Of a stretch of DNA of 64,000 bases, positions 39,808 to 50,307 are shown one piece after another. The notes beneath the pieces are model-generated. The model made no database searches and was not told the origin of the DNA. It saw nothing but the letters and a program-made list of their open reading frames with translations. Positions within the stretch are counted from its first letter, which is position 1, and each line of letters starts with the position of its first letter. The DNA comes from Ochrobactrum chromiisoli. Its GTDB lineage: Bacteria; Pseudomonadota; Alphaproteobacteria; Rhizobiales; Rhizobiaceae. The DNA lies in the NCBI RefSeq assembly GCF_026241335.1, contig NZ_JAPHAV010000006.1:124001-188000 (forward strand), given 5' to 3'. The translations under genes were made by a program, and so were the position numbers.

Positions 39808-40890
39808 TTATCTCAGCTTCAATGTGGAAAGGCCGATCATGGCAAGGATAATTGCCACGATCCAGAAACGAATCACGACCTGACTTTCTGTCCAGCCCTT
39901 CTTTTCAAAATGATGATGAATCGGGGCCATCAGGAACACGCGCTTGCCAGTGAGCTTGAACGAACCAACCTGAATAATGACCGAAAGTGCCTCCATGACA
40001 AAGAGGCCGCCAATGATGGCAAGAACGATTTCGTGCTTGGTCGCAACAGCAACCGTACCAAGCATACCGCCCAATGCCAGCGAGCCGGTATCACCCATGA
40101 AGATTGCAGCCGGAGGCGCATTGAACCAGAGAAAGCCAAGCCCGGCGCCGATAACAGCACCAAGCACCACGGCCAGCTCGCCCGTACCCGGAACAAAATG
40201 GATCTGAAGGTAATCGGCAAAGATCGCATTACCCGAAAGATAGGCGATGAAGCCAAAAGATGCAGCCGCGACCATCACAGGCACGATAGCAAGACCATCA
40301 AGACCGTCAGTCAGGTTCACCGCATTGCCAGCGCCAACCATGACAAAGGCTGCCAATGGAATGAAGAACCAGCCAAGATTAAGCACAAACTGCTTCACAA
40401 ACGGAAATGTCAGCGACGAGGAGAATGGCTCCTGCCCTGCCCGCATGATGATGAAGGCTGCAACGGCTGCAATCAGGAACTCGATAGCCAGACGTGATTT
40501 GCCGGAAAAACCTTTGTCCGACTGCTTCGTAACTTTCAGATAATCGTCATAAAAGCCGATGGCGCCAAAACCCACCGTAACCATCAACACAACCCAGACG
40601 TAGATACTGGAAAGGTTGGCCCACAAAAAGCAGGAGACCAAAATACCGGTCATGATCATCAGGCCGCCCATGGTAGGCGTACCGGCTTTTTTGAAATGTG
40701 TCTGAGGACCGTCAGCGCGGATCGGCTGACCTTTTCCCTGTCGCACGCGCAGCGCATTGATGATCGTGGGGCCAAAAAGGAACACGATCAACGCCGAGGT
40801 GATCATCGCGCCGCCAGTGCGGAACGTGATGTAGCGAAACACGTTAAACGGTGTCACATGCTCGGCGAAGATTGAAAGAAGCATCAACAT
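39808..40890 (-). CDS. mraY: Phospho-MurNAc-pentapeptide translocase
   Basis: Makes lipid I from UDP-MurNAc-pentapeptide and undecaprenyl phosphate. The 360-residue protein has ten membrane helices, with catalytic signatures [63 protein letters not shown] and the C-terminal [21 protein letters not shown]. It lies 25 bp after murF and 10 bp before murD. Confidence 0.97.
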   Translation of the reverse strand: MLMLLSIFAEHVTPFNVFRYITFRTGGAMITSALIVFLFGPTIINALRVRQGKGQPIRADGPQTHFKKAGTPTMGGLMIMTGILVSCFLWANLSSIYVWVVLMVTVGFGAIGFYDDYLKVTKQSDKGFSGKSRLAIEFLIAAVAAFIIMRAGQEPFSSSLTFPFVKQFVLNLGWFFIPLAAFVMVGAGNAVNLTDGLDGLAIVPVMVAAASFGFIAYLSGNAIFADYLQIHFVPGTGELAVVLGAVIGAGLGFLWFNAPPAAIFMGDTGSLALGGMLGTVAVATKHEIVLAIIGGLFVMEALSVIIQVGSFKLTGKRVFLMAPIHHHFEKKGWTESQVVIRFWIVAIILAMIGLSTLKLR

Positions 40891-40915
40891 GCGGAGAAAA
40901 TTCCCTCAAAAACTG

Positions 40916-42349
40916 CTACTCGGCAGGCACCACTGGCGGAAACTGGCTGGTCAGCGCCTTGACGATTTTGGAGAAGCCAATCCCCTTGGATGATTTCACC
41001 ATGACAACATCGCCGGGACGCACAGCCTTCGTCACCAGCGGCAACAATTCATCGGTGCTCTGCCTGTATTCGACGTGAATTTCAACCGGCAAAGCATTTT
41101 TGAGCACCGACATTTCGCGTCCGCCGATATAAACCGCGTTCACTTCTGCATCGACAATGGGACGCGCAAGATCAGCATGAAGCTTCCCGGACTGACGACC
41201 AAGCTCCAGCATATCACCAAGAACAGCGATGCGGCGTCCACGCGGTCCTTGCGGCGGGGTGGCCTGCAAAAGCGAAAGAGAAGCGCGCATCGAGGTCGGA
41301 TTGGCATTGTAACTTTCATCGATCAGCGTGAAGGAACCACCGTCTGGATGTTCCAGCACATGGCGTGCACCGCGTCCGCCTTCAGCGGTCAGCGTTGCCA
41401 TGGCGATGGCAACCTTGGCCATATCTGCACCAACGAGATGGGCCGCGCCAAGAACCGCAAGCATATTCTGCACAATATGCCGTCCCGGCATACCGACTTT
41501 GACGACGGCTTCTTCATCACCGATCTTCACCGTCATACAGGAGCAGGTCGGATGCATCTTCACTTCACGCAGGCGGTAGTCAGAACGGGCATTTTCACCG
41601 AAAGTCACCACATGTTCGACGCCTGCCTGCGCAGCGAGGTCTTCAAGCTGCTTGAAACGCTTGTCGTCGCGGTTGAGCAACGCATAACCGCCCGGCACAA
41701 CACCTTCAAAAATCTCGGCTTTGGCTGTTGCAATTTCTTCAAGATTGGCGAAATGGCCAAGGTGGGCCGGAGCAATCAAAGTAATCAGTGCTACATGCGG
41801 ACGAACCATTTTCACCAGCGGGCGAATTTCGTCATGATGGTTCATGCCGATTTCGAACACACCATAATCTGTATCGGCAGGCATACGGGCGAGCGTCAGC
41901 GGCACACCCCAGTGATTGTTAAATGACGCGACCGATGCGTGAACTTTGCCGCAATCAGCCAGCACATGACGCAATGCTTCCTTCGTCGTTGTTTTTCCCA
42001 CAGACCCGGTCACAGCAATGATCTGCGCTTTGGAGCGCGCACGCGAGGCAATACCAAGCTTGATCAACGCTTCAAGGACATCATCAACCACGATCATCGG
42101 CACTTTGAGATTGCCAAGAGCAGGCAGACGGGATTCGTTGACCACCAGAAGACCAGCACCAGCAGCCATGGCCGCTGTTGCAAAGTCATGACCGTCAAAC
42201 AATTCACCCTTAATTGCGAAAAACGCTTCGCCCTCTTTCAACGTGCGGCTATCAATAGAAATGCCGGTAATTCCGGCAGGCATGGTGCCAACAGGACGAC
42301 CTTCCATGGCCTCGACCATATCGGCAGATGCCCAAAGCCAGTCACTCAT
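40916..42349 (-). CDS. murF: UDP-MurNAc-tripeptide--D-Ala-D-Ala ligase
   Basis: Adds the D-Ala-D-Ala dipeptide made by Ddl. In its 477 residues: N-terminal UDP-binding [23 protein letters not shown] loop [36 protein letters not shown]-type segment ([13 protein letters not shown]), [27 protein letters not shown] and VLGDMLELG. Its ATG overlaps the murE stop. Confidence 0.96.
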   Translation of the reverse strand: MSDWLWASADMVEAMEGRPVGTMPAGITGISIDSRTLKEGEAFFAIKGELFDGHDFATAAMAAGAGLLVVNESRLPALGNLKVPMIVVDDVLEALIKLGIASRARSKAQIIAVTGSVGKTTTKEALRHVLADCGKVHASVASFNNHWGVPLTLARMPADTDYGVFEIGMNHHDEIRPLVKMVRPHVALITLIAPAHLGHFANLEEIATAKAEIFEGVVPGGYALLNRDDKRFKQLEDLAAQAGVEHVVTFGENARSDYRLREVKMHPTCSCMTVKIGDEEAVVKVGMPGRHIVQNMLAVLGAAHLVGADMAKVAIAMATLTAEGGRGARHVLEHPDGGSFTLIDESYNANPTSMRASLSLLQATPPQGPRGRRIAVLGDMLELGRQSGKLHADLARPIVDAEVNAVYIGGREMSVLKNALPVEIHVEYRQSTDELLPLVTKAVRPGDVVMVKSSKGIGFSKIVKALTSQFPPVVPAE

Positions 42350-43818
42350 TTCTTATTCTCCTCAAGACGTGCAGCAAGCGCTGCCGCCACTTCCGCATGA
42401 TCGGAGAAAGGAAGCGTAAGGTCACCGACAATCTGGCCTTCCTCGTGGCCTTTGCCCGCAACAACCAGCGTATCGCCGGGCATCATCATCGACACAGCGG
42501 TAAAGATCGCTTCACGCCGATCACCAATTTCGGTCGCACCGGGCGCCGCAGCCATAATTTCCGAACGGATCTGTGCAGGCACTTCCGAGCGTGGATTGTC
42601 GTCAGTCACGATCGCAACATCCGCCAGACGCGCAGCGATTTCTCCCATGATCGGGCGCTTGCCCTTGTCGCGATCGCCGCCACAGCCAAACACCACGATG
42701 ACGCGGCCAGTCGTGAATGGGCGCACCGATGTGAGAACATTTTCAAGTGCTTCCGGCTTATGCGCATAGTCCACATAGGCAGGAGCGCCCTCTTCCGTGG
42801 CACCAACCAGATCAAGACGGCCCGGCGCCCCTTTAAGGCGTTCAAGCGCACGCATGGCGGCTGCAACCGGAACACCTGTGACCATGGCAAGGCCAGCTGA
42901 AACAAGCGCATTGGCAACCTGAAAATCACCGGCCAACGGCAATTCAATCTCAAATATTTCATCGCCAATACGCACTTCAACGTGCTGGCGGAAGCGCTCA
43001 TGCTCAACACGTTTGATGGTGATGAAATCACCCTTGCGGCCGACTGTCTTCACATCGCAACCAGCAGCTTTTGCCGCTTCTATTGCCTGGGGCGAGAACT
43101 GGTCATCTGCAAAAATGATTGCAGGCGATCCCTTTGGCAGCAAAGTGTCGAACAGGCGCATCTTGGCATGCAGATATTCTTCGATCGTCGCATGATAATC
43201 CATGTGATCGCGACCAAGATTGGTGAAAGCACCTGCGGCCAACTTCACACCATCAAGACGACGCTGATCAAGACCATGCGATGACGCTTCCATCGCGGCA
43301 TGGGTCACACCTTCATCGGCCAGTTCTGCGAGCACAAGCTGCAACTCAACCGGATCCGGTGTTGTCAGCGAGTTGTAATCGCTGCGCGTTGGCGAAAATA
43401 CGCCTGTGGTCCCGATATTGGCAGCCGGAAAACCCGCATAAGCCCAAATCTGGCGCGTAAACGAAGCGACAGACGTCTTGCCGCTGGTGCCTGTCACTGC
43501 AACCATGACCTCAGGTTGCTTGCCGTAAAACTGTGCGCTGGCAACCGCCAGCGCATGGCGTGGATCTTCCACATGCACAACGGGTACGGCTGCATTGCTA
43601 ATAATCGTATCTTTACCGGCAATGATCGCAGCAGCGCCACGGCTGATAGCATCCGCAGCAAAAACAGCACCATCGGCCTTCACACCTTTGAGCGCGGCAA
43701 AAAGAAAACCGCGCTGCACTTTCCGGGAGTCCGACGTAACACCCGTGATTTCCAGATCACCCGCCGAACCGGAGGTAAGTTCCTTAAAAAGTGCGATGTC
43801 TTTCAACTTCATGGTCAT
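42346..43818 (-). CDS. murE: UDP-MurNAc-L-Ala-D-Glu--meso-diaminopimelate ligase
   Basis: Adds the third residue of the stem peptide. I chose the start [11 protein letters not shown], 6 bp after GGA; an upstream in-frame start is unlikely. Visible are [25 protein letters not shown] loop [50 protein letters not shown] and, near the C terminus, DDNPRSE, whose DNPR motif marks the meso-diaminopimelate-specific enzymes. That agrees with a Gram-negative cell wall. Confidence 0.95.
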   Translation of the reverse strand: MTMKLKDIALFKELTSGSAGDLEITGVTSDSRKVQRGFLFAALKGVKADGAVFAADAISRGAAAIIAGKDTIISNAAVPVVHVEDPRHALAVASAQFYGKQPEVMVAVTGTSGKTSVASFTRQIWAYAGFPAANIGTTGVFSPTRSDYNSLTTPDPVELQLVLAELADEGVTHAAMEASSHGLDQRRLDGVKLAAGAFTNLGRDHMDYHATIEEYLHAKMRLFDTLLPKGSPAIIFADDQFSPQAIEAAKAAGCDVKTVGRKGDFITIKRVEHERFRQHVEVRIGDEIFEIELPLAGDFQVANALVSAGLAMVTGVPVAAAMRALERLKGAPGRLDLVGATEEGAPAYVDYAHKPEALENVLTSVRPFTTGRVIVVFGCGGDRDKGKRPIMGEIAARLADVAIVTDDNPRSEVPAQIRSEIMAAAPGATEIGDRREAIFTAVSMMMPGDTLVVAGKGHEEGQIVGDLTLPFSDHAEVAAALAARLEENKK

Positions 43819-43872
43819 ACCAATTCCAGTTACAGTGTGCAGACGGTCAGGTTTTACATGCAATTGCACAAA

Positions 43873-45636
43873 TCAGTCATTTGCAGAATCAGCAAAGGCC
43901 AATTCAGACTCTGCTGGCGCAAATTCGAGTCGAAAATCGGGCTTTACTCCCAAAAAAGTGGCTGAACGGCGAATAATGTCAGCCACCATTGGCGCAGCAT
44001 TGAGACCGGCGGTTGCGCTATACTTGCCTTCTTCCGGTTTCGGTTCGTCGATAATCGTCAGAACGACATAGGTTGGATCGTCCATCGGAAAGGATGCAAG
44101 GAAGGCGTTGAAGCGCACATCTTTCGAATAACGGCCATGCACAACCTTTTCAGCAGTGCCGGTTTTGCCGCCAACGCGATAGCCCTGAACGGTGGCGCGC
44201 TTGCCAGAACCGCCGGGCGCTGTCGCGTTCAAACGATAGAGATAGCGCATATCGGCGGAAACCTGCGGATGGATGACCTGCTTTGCAACCTTATCGGCTT
44301 CAGCCTGGGTTCGGGTCAGGAAGGTTGGTTCAATCAGCTTGCCACCATTCATCAATGCTGCCGCACCCACTGCTGTCTGAAGCGGTGTCGTCATCATGCC
44401 GTGACCAAACGCAATGGTCATGGAGTTAACTTTCTTCCAGACGCGTGGTTCGACAGGACGGGCAACTTCTGGCAACTCCGTCTCCATGCGGTCCAGCAAA
44501 CCCATTTTCTTCAAAAATGCGCGATGGCCTTCAATGCCCACAACATTGGCCTCATGACCAGAGCCAATATTGGAAGAGAAGATAAAAACCTCTGGCAGCG
44601 TCAACACACGGCCCTTACCGTGGAAGTCGCGGATCGTCTGGCGACCAATCACCAGCGGACGCGATGCATCGATGCGCGAATTAAGCGTAAATTTACCCGA
44701 GTCGAGCGCCATTGCCGTGGTGAAGCTCTTGATCGTCGAGCCCATTTCATAGGTGCCTGCCGACATACGGTTGAGGCGATCCTTATCAAGCGCATGCACG
44801 GGATTGTTCGGATCAAAATCCGGCACCGAAGCCATGGCGATCACTTCGCCGGTCTTCACGTTGAGAACGACCGCACCCGCTGCAATTGCACGATACCGTT
44901 CAACAGCCTTCACCAGCACGTCACGCATGATGTGCTGCACGCGAATATCAATGGAAAGTTTGACCGGTTCCAGCGATTGTGCCGTCGCCATACCCGCAGC
45001 GCGCAGATCGCTCAGGCCCTGACTGTCGATATATTTCTCCATGCCGGCAATGCCCTGGTTATCGACATTGACGAGGCCAAGAATATGCGAAGCGGTCGGA
45101 CCACCGGGATAAAAACGACGCTTTTCGGTGCGAAAACCAATGCCCGGAACACCGAGCGCCATGATCTGGCTCTGCTGACGCGGTGTCAGGCCACGCTTGA
45201 TCCAGACAAAACCCGCACCGCTCTTCAGACGACGATAGGTCGTTTCCCAATCAAGATCAGGAATGACCGTTGAAAGCAGTTCAATGGTTTCATCGGGATC
45301 GACAATCTTGCGCGGTTCGGCGAAAAGCGATGATGTTTTAATGTCAGTGGCAAGAATTTCGCCATTGCGATCCAGAATATCGGGTCGCGATGCAAGCTGA
45401 TGCACTGCTGGACCGTTTGACTCCTCATCTTCGCCGCCGATCACACCAAAATAGACCAGCTTCCCACCGATCACACCATAAATGCCAACGAAGCAGACAA
45501 TCGCCATCCAAAGACGATTGCGGGCACGGTTGCCGTTCTTTTTACGCGAGCCGACAAACGCCATATTGCCAGCCGGCTCCATGCCGTCATGAATGTTCTG
45601 TTTGTTCTTTTTGGAGAACCCGAGCTTCAGCCGCAT
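43873..45636 (-). CDS. ftsI: Peptidoglycan transpeptidase FtsI (PBP3)
   Basis: The septal D,D-transpeptidase. The 587-residue class B penicillin-binding protein has a basic cytoplasmic tail, one membrane anchor (residues about 43-62), a pedestal domain starting RPDILDRNGEILATD, and the transpeptidase domain with S300-T-I-K303 (catalytic serine), SSNIG (SxN motif) and GGKTGTAEKV (KTG motif). All three active-site motifs are intact. It lies 2 bp after ftsL and 54 bp before murE. Confidence 0.96.
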   Translation of the reverse strand: MRLKLGFSKKNKQNIHDGMEPAGNMAFVGSRKKNGNRARNRLWMAIVCFVGIYGVIGGKLVYFGVIGGEDEESNGPAVHQLASRPDILDRNGEILATDIKTSSLFAEPRKIVDPDETIELLSTVIPDLDWETTYRRLKSGAGFVWIKRGLTPRQQSQIMALGVPGIGFRTEKRRFYPGGPTASHILGLVNVDNQGIAGMEKYIDSQGLSDLRAAGMATAQSLEPVKLSIDIRVQHIMRDVLVKAVERYRAIAAGAVVLNVKTGEVIAMASVPDFDPNNPVHALDKDRLNRMSAGTYEMGSTIKSFTTAMALDSGKFTLNSRIDASRPLVIGRQTIRDFHGKGRVLTLPEVFIFSSNIGSGHEANVVGIEGHRAFLKKMGLLDRMETELPEVARPVEPRVWKKVNSMTIAFGHGMMTTPLQTAVGAAALMNGGKLIEPTFLTRTQAEADKVAKQVIHPQVSADMRYLYRLNATAPGGSGKRATVQGYRVGGKTGTAEKVVHGRYSKDVRFNAFLASFPMDDPTYVVLTIIDEPKPEEGKYSATAGLNAAPMVADIIRRSATFLGVKPDFRLEFAPAESELAFADSAND

Positions 45637-45638
45637 GA

Positions 45639-46040
45639 TCAGTGCCTCGCTCCATTTTTCTTGATGCTTCCTGTGGTCGTTGCGTCTGGCTTCAGAACAC
45701 CGCTTGCGACCAGTTCGTCACTGCCGGAAATCAGCTTCTGAATGTCGTCCAGCTGACGCTCAGGAATATCTTCAACGCCCATAGCAAACTGTTCAGCTTC
45801 AATGGGTGCAAGTTTCAACTCGTCCGCATAAACACCAACAAGGCTCTGCAAACGGCCCGGCTGTCTCATCAATGCCCAATCCGCGCGCAACAGCGTAATC
45901 GTGTCCTTTTCGGAATCGATCTGACGCTTCAATTTTGCAATGACAGCGATCTGCCGTTCCGCATCATATTTGATGGTATAGGTGATCGTTGCTGCCACCA
46001 GCATCGCCGCTATCATGATGAGTTCAAAAGTACGCAGCAC
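45639..46040 (-). CDS. ftsL: Cell division protein FtsL
   Basis: A short bitopic divisome protein of 133 residues. A membrane helix near the N terminus (LIMIAAMLVAATITYTI) is followed by a coiled coil (YDAERQIAVIAKLKRQIDSEKDTITLLRADWALMRQP), the pattern of FtsL that pairs with FtsB and FtsQ. The sequence diverges strongly in this family, so identification rests on this architecture and on its place between rsmH (4 bp) and ftsI (2 bp). Confidence 0.93.
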   Translation of the reverse strand: MLRTFELIMIAAMLVAATITYTIKYDAERQIAVIAKLKRQIDSEKDTITLLRADWALMRQPGRLQSLVGVYADELKLAPIEAEQFAMGVEDIPERQLDDIQKLISGSDELVASGVLKPDATTTGSIKKNGARH

Positions 46041-46044
46041 TCGT

Positions 46045-47088
46045 TCAACTCCGGGTCAGTTCATGCGTTTCAGGCAGCTTTGGCAGCCCGAACAGCGAAA
46101 GATCATCTTCAAGAGGCGGATTTTCAGTTCTCACACCCGCACGCAATTTTGCGGAACGGGCACGAGGATTGCGCTCTTCTTCTTCAACACTCGGCCCAAC
46201 AGCCCCCTTCACCGCAGCCGTAAAGCTGGGAAGACGCACGTGGGTTTCCGGCAGATGCCGCGATCCGGCACTGCCACCGGCGCGATCTGCAAAGTAACGC
46301 TTGACCATCCGGTCTTCGAGCGAGTGGAAGGTTACGACAACCAAACGGCCACCCGGTTTAAGAACGCGTTCTGCCGCAAGCAGTGCACGCGCCAATTCAC
46401 CAAGCTCGTCATTCACATAAATGCGCAGCGCCTGAAACACACGCGTTGCCGGATGAATAGGCACTTTCGGATTGCGCCCGACCAGCGCTTCAATGGCATT
46501 GGCGAGATCAAGCGTGCGTGTGAAAGGCTGCGCTTCGCGCCGCTTTTCAATCATGCGCGCGATACGCCCCGCATGGCGTTCCTCGCCAAGAAAATTAAAG
46601 ATGCGCGCCAGATCACCCATCTTCAGACGGTTCACCACATCGGCAGCACTTGGCCCCTTGCGGGACATGCGCATGTCGAGCGGACCATCTTTCTGAAATG
46701 AAAACCCACGCTCAGCTTCATCGATTTGCATCGATGAGACACCAATATCAAGCACAACACCATCAACTTTCGCGCCGTCGCCCAGAACCTGCTCAACAGC
46801 CTGATCCAGCCTGGAAAACTGGCTTTCAACCAGCGTAAGCCGATCATCGAACTGCCTGACCATGGCCTGTCCGGCGTCAATCGCGGTGGGATCACGGTCG
46901 ATTGCAATAACATTCGCCCCCTGCTCCAGAACGCACCGCGTGTAACCCCCTGCACCGAATGTGCCATCGACGATTATTTTGCCGGTTTCGGGCTTCAGAG
47001 CATCAATCACTTCGGAGATAAGCACCGGAACGTGACGGACCTGAGCCCCTTCGGCTTGAGATTGGTCTCCGCCGAGGCTAGCCATCAT
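46045..47088 (-). CDS. rsmH: 16S rRNA (cytosine-1402-N4) methyltransferase RsmH
   Basis: Methylates C1402 in the ribosomal P site; gene usually heads the dcw cluster. The protein has the N-terminal [16 protein letters not shown] motif [32 protein letters not shown], the family-specific [22 protein letters not shown] and [22 protein letters not shown] and [17 protein letters not shown] chose the ATG at 47088, with AGGA upstream; GTG (47091) and a second ATG (47085) are adjacent alternatives. No mraZ lies upstream. Confidence 0.96.
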   Translation of the reverse strand: MMASLGGDQSQAEGAQVRHVPVLISEVIDALKPETGKIIVDGTFGAGGYTRCVLEQGANVIAIDRDPTAIDAGQAMVRQFDDRLTLVESQFSRLDQAVEQVLGDGAKVDGVVLDIGVSSMQIDEAERGFSFQKDGPLDMRMSRKGPSAADVVNRLKMGDLARIFNFLGEERHAGRIARMIEKRREAQPFTRTLDLANAIEALVGRNPKVPIHPATRVFQALRIYVNDELGELARALLAAERVLKPGGRLVVVTFHSLEDRMVKRYFADRAGGSAGSRHLPETHVRLPSFTAAVKGAVGPSVEEEERNPRARSAKLRAGVRTENPPLEDDLSLFGLPKLPETHELTRS

Positions 47089-47412
47089 CACGGTCCTTTC
47101 CCGGGATCACGTCCCGCTATCCTGTGTTTTCTTTCGAATTCCGGCCAATTTCAGACGGCTGCCGATTTGACGGATTCGTTCAAACAGTTATCGGATATTA
47201 AGCTTAATGAACCGTTATGCTTTGCTCTGCCCAATCAAAAAACCGGAACTTATAGAAAAGTTTTGTTGCCCCGATTTCACGTGATTCAGGCATCCAAAAC
47301 CGCGCTTCCGGCCTGCGGTCAATTCGTCCAATACCTAGATCGAACAATCACACTGATATGAAAACCGCTCAATGAACAGCAGTTGACGGCAAACCATACA
47401 AACGTTATTTAT
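47089..47412. other. Divergent region rsmH-mntH, no gene seen
   Basis: No mraZ (normally about 145 codons before rsmH) is present on either strand. A 12-bp perfect palindrome ATTAAGCTTAAT lies at 47197-47208. This region must contain the promoter of the whole dcw cluster. Confidence 0.6.
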
Positions 47413-47433
47413 TGCAAATAATTCGCAATTGCA
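47413..47433. promoter_or_regulatory. Mur/Fur-like manganese-responsive box
   Basis: TGCAAAT-AATTCGC-AATTGCA is an inverted repeat with one mismatch, 18 bp before the mntH start. It resembles the Mur-responsive sequences (Fur-family manganese regulator) of Rhizobiales, and its place before an Nramp manganese importer supports it. Confidence 0.65.
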
Positions 47434-47450
47434 TTTTGGAAACATGACGC

Positions 47451-48833
47451 ATGGCATTTAAGATGCCCCTTCGGGGAAGTACGCCTCCCGCTCCGCAAGA
47501 CGTTACATTTGAAGGCTGGCGTCGGGAACGGGGCGAAGCCTCAATGTCGGATGTCCACCGGTCAGTCCGTGTCAACCGCTCCGGCTCGAAATTTCGCCGT
47601 GCCATGGCCTTTTTCGGGCCTGGCTACCTGGTTGCTGTCGGCTATATGGACCCCGGCAACTGGGCCACTTCGCTCGCGGGCGGATCACGCTTCGGCTACA
47701 CGCTTTTGTCAGTCGTGCTGCTTTCAAATCTCATGGCCGTTCTGTTGCAAGCGCTGTGTACCCGGCTTGCGGTTGCTACGGGTCGTGATCTTGCGCAGGC
47801 CTGCCGCGATGCCTATCCGCGTTTTCTCGCCTGGCCTTTGTGGTTTCTGGCAGAACTTGCCATCTGTGCCACAGACCTCGCCGAAGTGATCGGAACGGCA
47901 ATCGGTCTTAATCTGCTTTTCGGTATTCCGCTGGAAATCGGTGTCATCCTGACTGCCGCCGACGTGCTTCTTGTACTCTATTTGCAGAACAAGGGCTTCC
48001 GCCGTGTCGAAGCACTGATCATCACCTTACTCGGTGTGATCGCTGTCTGCTTTCTGATCCAGATACTGATGGCACAGCCCCATTGGGGTGAGGTGATCCG
48101 CGGGTTTGCACCAACCACGGAAATCATACGCAACCCGGATATGCTTTATATAGCATTGGGCATTATCGGTGCGACGGTCATGCCACATAACCTGTATCTG
48201 CATTCAGGCATTATCCAAACCCGTGATTACGGTCACACCTTACCGGAAAAGCGGGAAGCCATTCGCTATGCGACACTCGATTCGACAATTGCACTGACCT
48301 TCGCTTTGCTGGTCAACGCATCGATCCTCATTCTTGCAGCGGCCAGCTTCAATGCGACCGGCAATACAGGCGTCGAGGATCTCGATAAGGCACACGCGTT
48401 GCTCAATCCGCTGCTCGGTTCAGCGCTTGCCCCGACGCTTTTCGCAATCGCATTGCTTTGTTGCGGGTTAAACTCGACCATCACCGCGACAATGGCTGGC
48501 CAGATCGTGATGGAAGGCTTTATCGACATCAAGCTCAAACCATGGCTGCGCCGCGCCATCACCCGCTTTGTCGCCATCGTACCAGCAGCCATCGTCACCA
48601 TTATGTATGGCTCCGAAGGAACGAGCGAACTTCTGATCCTGTCGCAGGTCGTGCTCAGCTTGCAATTGCCTTTTGCGGTCATCCCGCTGGTTATGTTCAC
48701 GGCAGAAAAGAAAAAAATGGGGGCGCTCACAGCGCCACGCTGGGTGACCTTGCTTGCCGCAATCACAGCAGCCATCATCGTCGTGCTGAACATGAAACTG
48801 ATCTACGATTTCTTCACCGGAGCACCGATCTGA
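47451..48833 (+). CDS. mntH: Nramp family manganese(II) transporter
   Basis: A proton-coupled importer of Mn2+ and related metals in the inner membrane. The 460-residue protein has about 11 membrane helices, with the metal-site motif D67-P-G-N70 in helix 1 ([12 protein letters not shown]) and the MPH motif in helix 6 ([13 protein letters not shown]), both diagnostic. A shorter form from MSDVHRSV (47544) is possible, since the first 31 residues are not conserved in the family. A Mur-like box precedes it and a terminator follows at 48841. Mn import is known to matter for Brucella virulence. Confidence 0.92.
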   Translation: MAFKMPLRGSTPPAPQDVTFEGWRRERGEASMSDVHRSVRVNRSGSKFRRAMAFFGPGYLVAVGYMDPGNWATSLAGGSRFGYTLLSVVLLSNLMAVLLQALCTRLAVATGRDLAQACRDAYPRFLAWPLWFLAELAICATDLAEVIGTAIGLNLLFGIPLEIGVILTAADVLLVLYLQNKGFRRVEALIITLLGVIAVCFLIQILMAQPHWGEVIRGFAPTTEIIRNPDMLYIALGIIGATVMPHNLYLHSGIIQTRDYGHTLPEKREAIRYATLDSTIALTFALLVNASILILAAASFNATGNTGVEDLDKAHALLNPLLGSALAPTLFAIALLCCGLNSTITATMAGQIVMEGFIDIKLKPWLRRAITRFVAIVPAAIVTIMYGSEGTSELLILSQVVLSLQLPFAVIPLVMFTAEKKKMGALTAPRWVTLLAAITAAIIVVLNMKLIYDFFTGAPI

Positions 48834-48840
48834 AATGGGA

Positions 48841-48875
48841 AGCGGCTTTCCAGCCCGGAAAGCCGCTGACTTTTT
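48841..48875 (+). terminator. Rho-independent terminator of mntH
   Basis: AGCGGCTTTCC (48841-48851) and GGAAAGCCGCT (48857-48867) form a perfect 11-bp stem, followed by GACTTTTT. It starts 8 bp after the mntH stop and overlaps the end of the convergent SDR gene. Confidence 0.88.
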
Positions 48876-49623
48876 ATTTGACGGCTGAATTGCCGCCATC
48901 AGCATAGAGTGCTGAACCAGTAACGAAACTTGACATCGGCCCCGCGAGAAATAACGCCGCCTGAGCAATTTCTTCGGGCTGCGCAATCCGCTTCATTGCA
49001 TGCAGGCCTGCCGCCCATTCTTTCTGCGCATCGTTGCCTGCCATCGGCGTATCAACTCCGCCCGGCAAAAGCGCGTTGGCTCTGATGCCTTGGGACCCAT
49101 AGTCTGCGGTGATGCCTTTCACCAATCCCATCAAGCCAGCCTTTGCAGCACCATAAAGTGCCATTCCTGGAATGCCGACACTGCTGCCGACAAAGGTTGA
49201 TGTGAAAATGATTGAACCGCCGCCAGACCTGAGCATTGACGGTATCTGCGATTTTGCATCGAGAAATGCCGATGTCAGATTACCGGCGATCACATTGTTC
49301 CAATCATCAAGGCTTGCCTCTGCCATCGGTGCGACGGGACCGACAGTGCCTGCATTATTAAAGGCAATATCAAGACGGCCGAACACGTTCTGCGCTACGG
49401 CTATGAGTTTTTCATGTGTTTCAGAATGAGAAGCGTCACCCGCCACATAATACGCTTCACCACCAAGCTCTTTGATAGTATGCGCTACCGCTTCAAGCCC
49501 TAACTTGTTACGCGCATTCAAAACAACAGATGCCCCCTCAGACGCAAACAACATTGCCGCAGCACGCCCTATTCCTGATGATGCGCCAATAATGATTGCG
49601 ACCTTATCTTTTAAACTCGACAT
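48874..49623 (-). CDS. Short-chain dehydrogenase/reductase (SDR)
   Basis: A classical NAD(P)-dependent SDR of 249 residues starting MSSLKDKVAIIIGASSGIG, preceded by a perfect AAGGAGG. It shows the cofactor motif GASSGIGRA, the structural NNAG, catalytic serine region FTSTFVGS and YGAAK (Tyr-x-x-x-Lys), and the C-terminal GSALYADGGNSAVK typical of the family. The substrate is not inferable. It is not clearly linked to a pathway gene. Confidence 0.9.
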   Translation of the reverse strand: MSSLKDKVAIIIGASSGIGRAAAMLFASEGASVVLNARNKLGLEAVAHTIKELGGEAYYVAGDASHSETHEKLIAVAQNVFGRLDIAFNNAGTVGPVAPMAEASLDDWNNVIAGNLTSAFLDAKSQIPSMLRSGGGSIIFTSTFVGSSVGIPGMALYGAAKAGLMGLVKGITADYGSQGIRANALLPGGVDTPMAGNDAQKEWAAGLHAMKRIAQPEEIAQAALFLAGPMSSFVTGSALYADGGNSAVK

Positions 49624-49734
49624 AGAAACCTCCTTGATTGGGAGGCCCCGCAATAGATATGCAACACGCACACAACTATCCGTTTCCTGCGATCAAATAA
49701 AAATGTCGATTAGCGGATACGGGGAAGAAAAAGT

Positions 49735-50157
49735 GTCAGTCGGTCTATAAGCCGGGTTTTGTATGGCCGGACTTGCGTCCAACGTGGCAGCCATTCATCT
49801 GGGACGGATGTCGCCACCCGCCTCTTGCAACCCACCCGGACGGCAGATCCGGAAACTGATTGCCGATCCTTGCGGACCGGCGCGCCGTCCCTATTCGGTT
49901 TTGCTCCCAATGGGGTTTACCGTGCCGCCTGTGTTGCCACCGGCGCGGTGGGCTCTTACCCCACCCTTTCACCCTTACCCCGTCATCCCTGCCGCTTTGA
50001 CAAGCGATACGGAAGACGGGGCGGTCTGCTTTCTGTGGCACTGTCCCTGGGGTCGCCCCCGCCGGGCGTTACCCGGCATCGTGTTTCCATGGAGCCCGGA
50101 CTTTCCTCACCTGCCGCCTTTCGGCATATGACAAGCGCGGCTGCCCGACCGACTGAC
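49735..50157 (-). ncRNA. rnpB: RNase P RNA (class A)
   Basis: The catalytic RNA of RNase P that matures tRNA 5' ends. On the minus strand it starts GTCAGTCGGTCGGGCAGCCGC and ends ATAGACCGACTGACACT: the two ends pair through GTCAGTCGGTC/GACCGACTGAC (helix P1). Conserved core elements are seen, such as the GGAAAGTCCGGGCTCC segment and, near the 3' end, the GGGTGGCGACA and GCCGGCTTATA-like core. Length about 420 nt. Exact ends are approximate. Confidence 0.95.
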
Positions 50158-50165
50158 GGCCGCGT

Positions 50166-50171
50166 ATATAA
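50166..50171 (-). promoter_or_regulatory. -10 element of the rnpB promoter
   Basis: TTATAT on the minus strand, about 9 bp before the predicted 5' end of rnpB. A clear -35 was not found. Confidence 0.5.
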
Positions 50172-50222
50172 CACGTTCGGACTAGCTGGGAACCGTGTTT
50201 CGAAAAAATCTGCACACAACAG

Positions 50223-50254
50223 AAAAGCCGGCAGCGAAACCGCTACCGGCTTTT
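50223..50254 (-). terminator. Terminator of the transglycosylase gene
   Basis: AAAAGCCGG (50223-50231) pairs with CCGGCTTTT (50246-50254), with an inner CAGCG/CGCTA. It lies 54 bp past the stop at 50308, and the T-run is TTTTC on the minus strand. It also insulates rnpB. Confidence 0.8.
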
Positions 50255-50307
50255 CGTTCACATCATCGACCTGAAACTCAACGCGGCCGACAAAGTAAAT
50301 TTAATTA

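Noticed and set aside
44137-45273. Open frame of 378 codons opposite ftsI
   Set aside because: Shadow of the ftsI coding sequence; no ribosome site or homology pattern.
49759-50274. Open frames of 122-171 codons on the plus strand
   Set aside because: They overlap the RNase P RNA, whose paired ends and conserved core explain the sequence.
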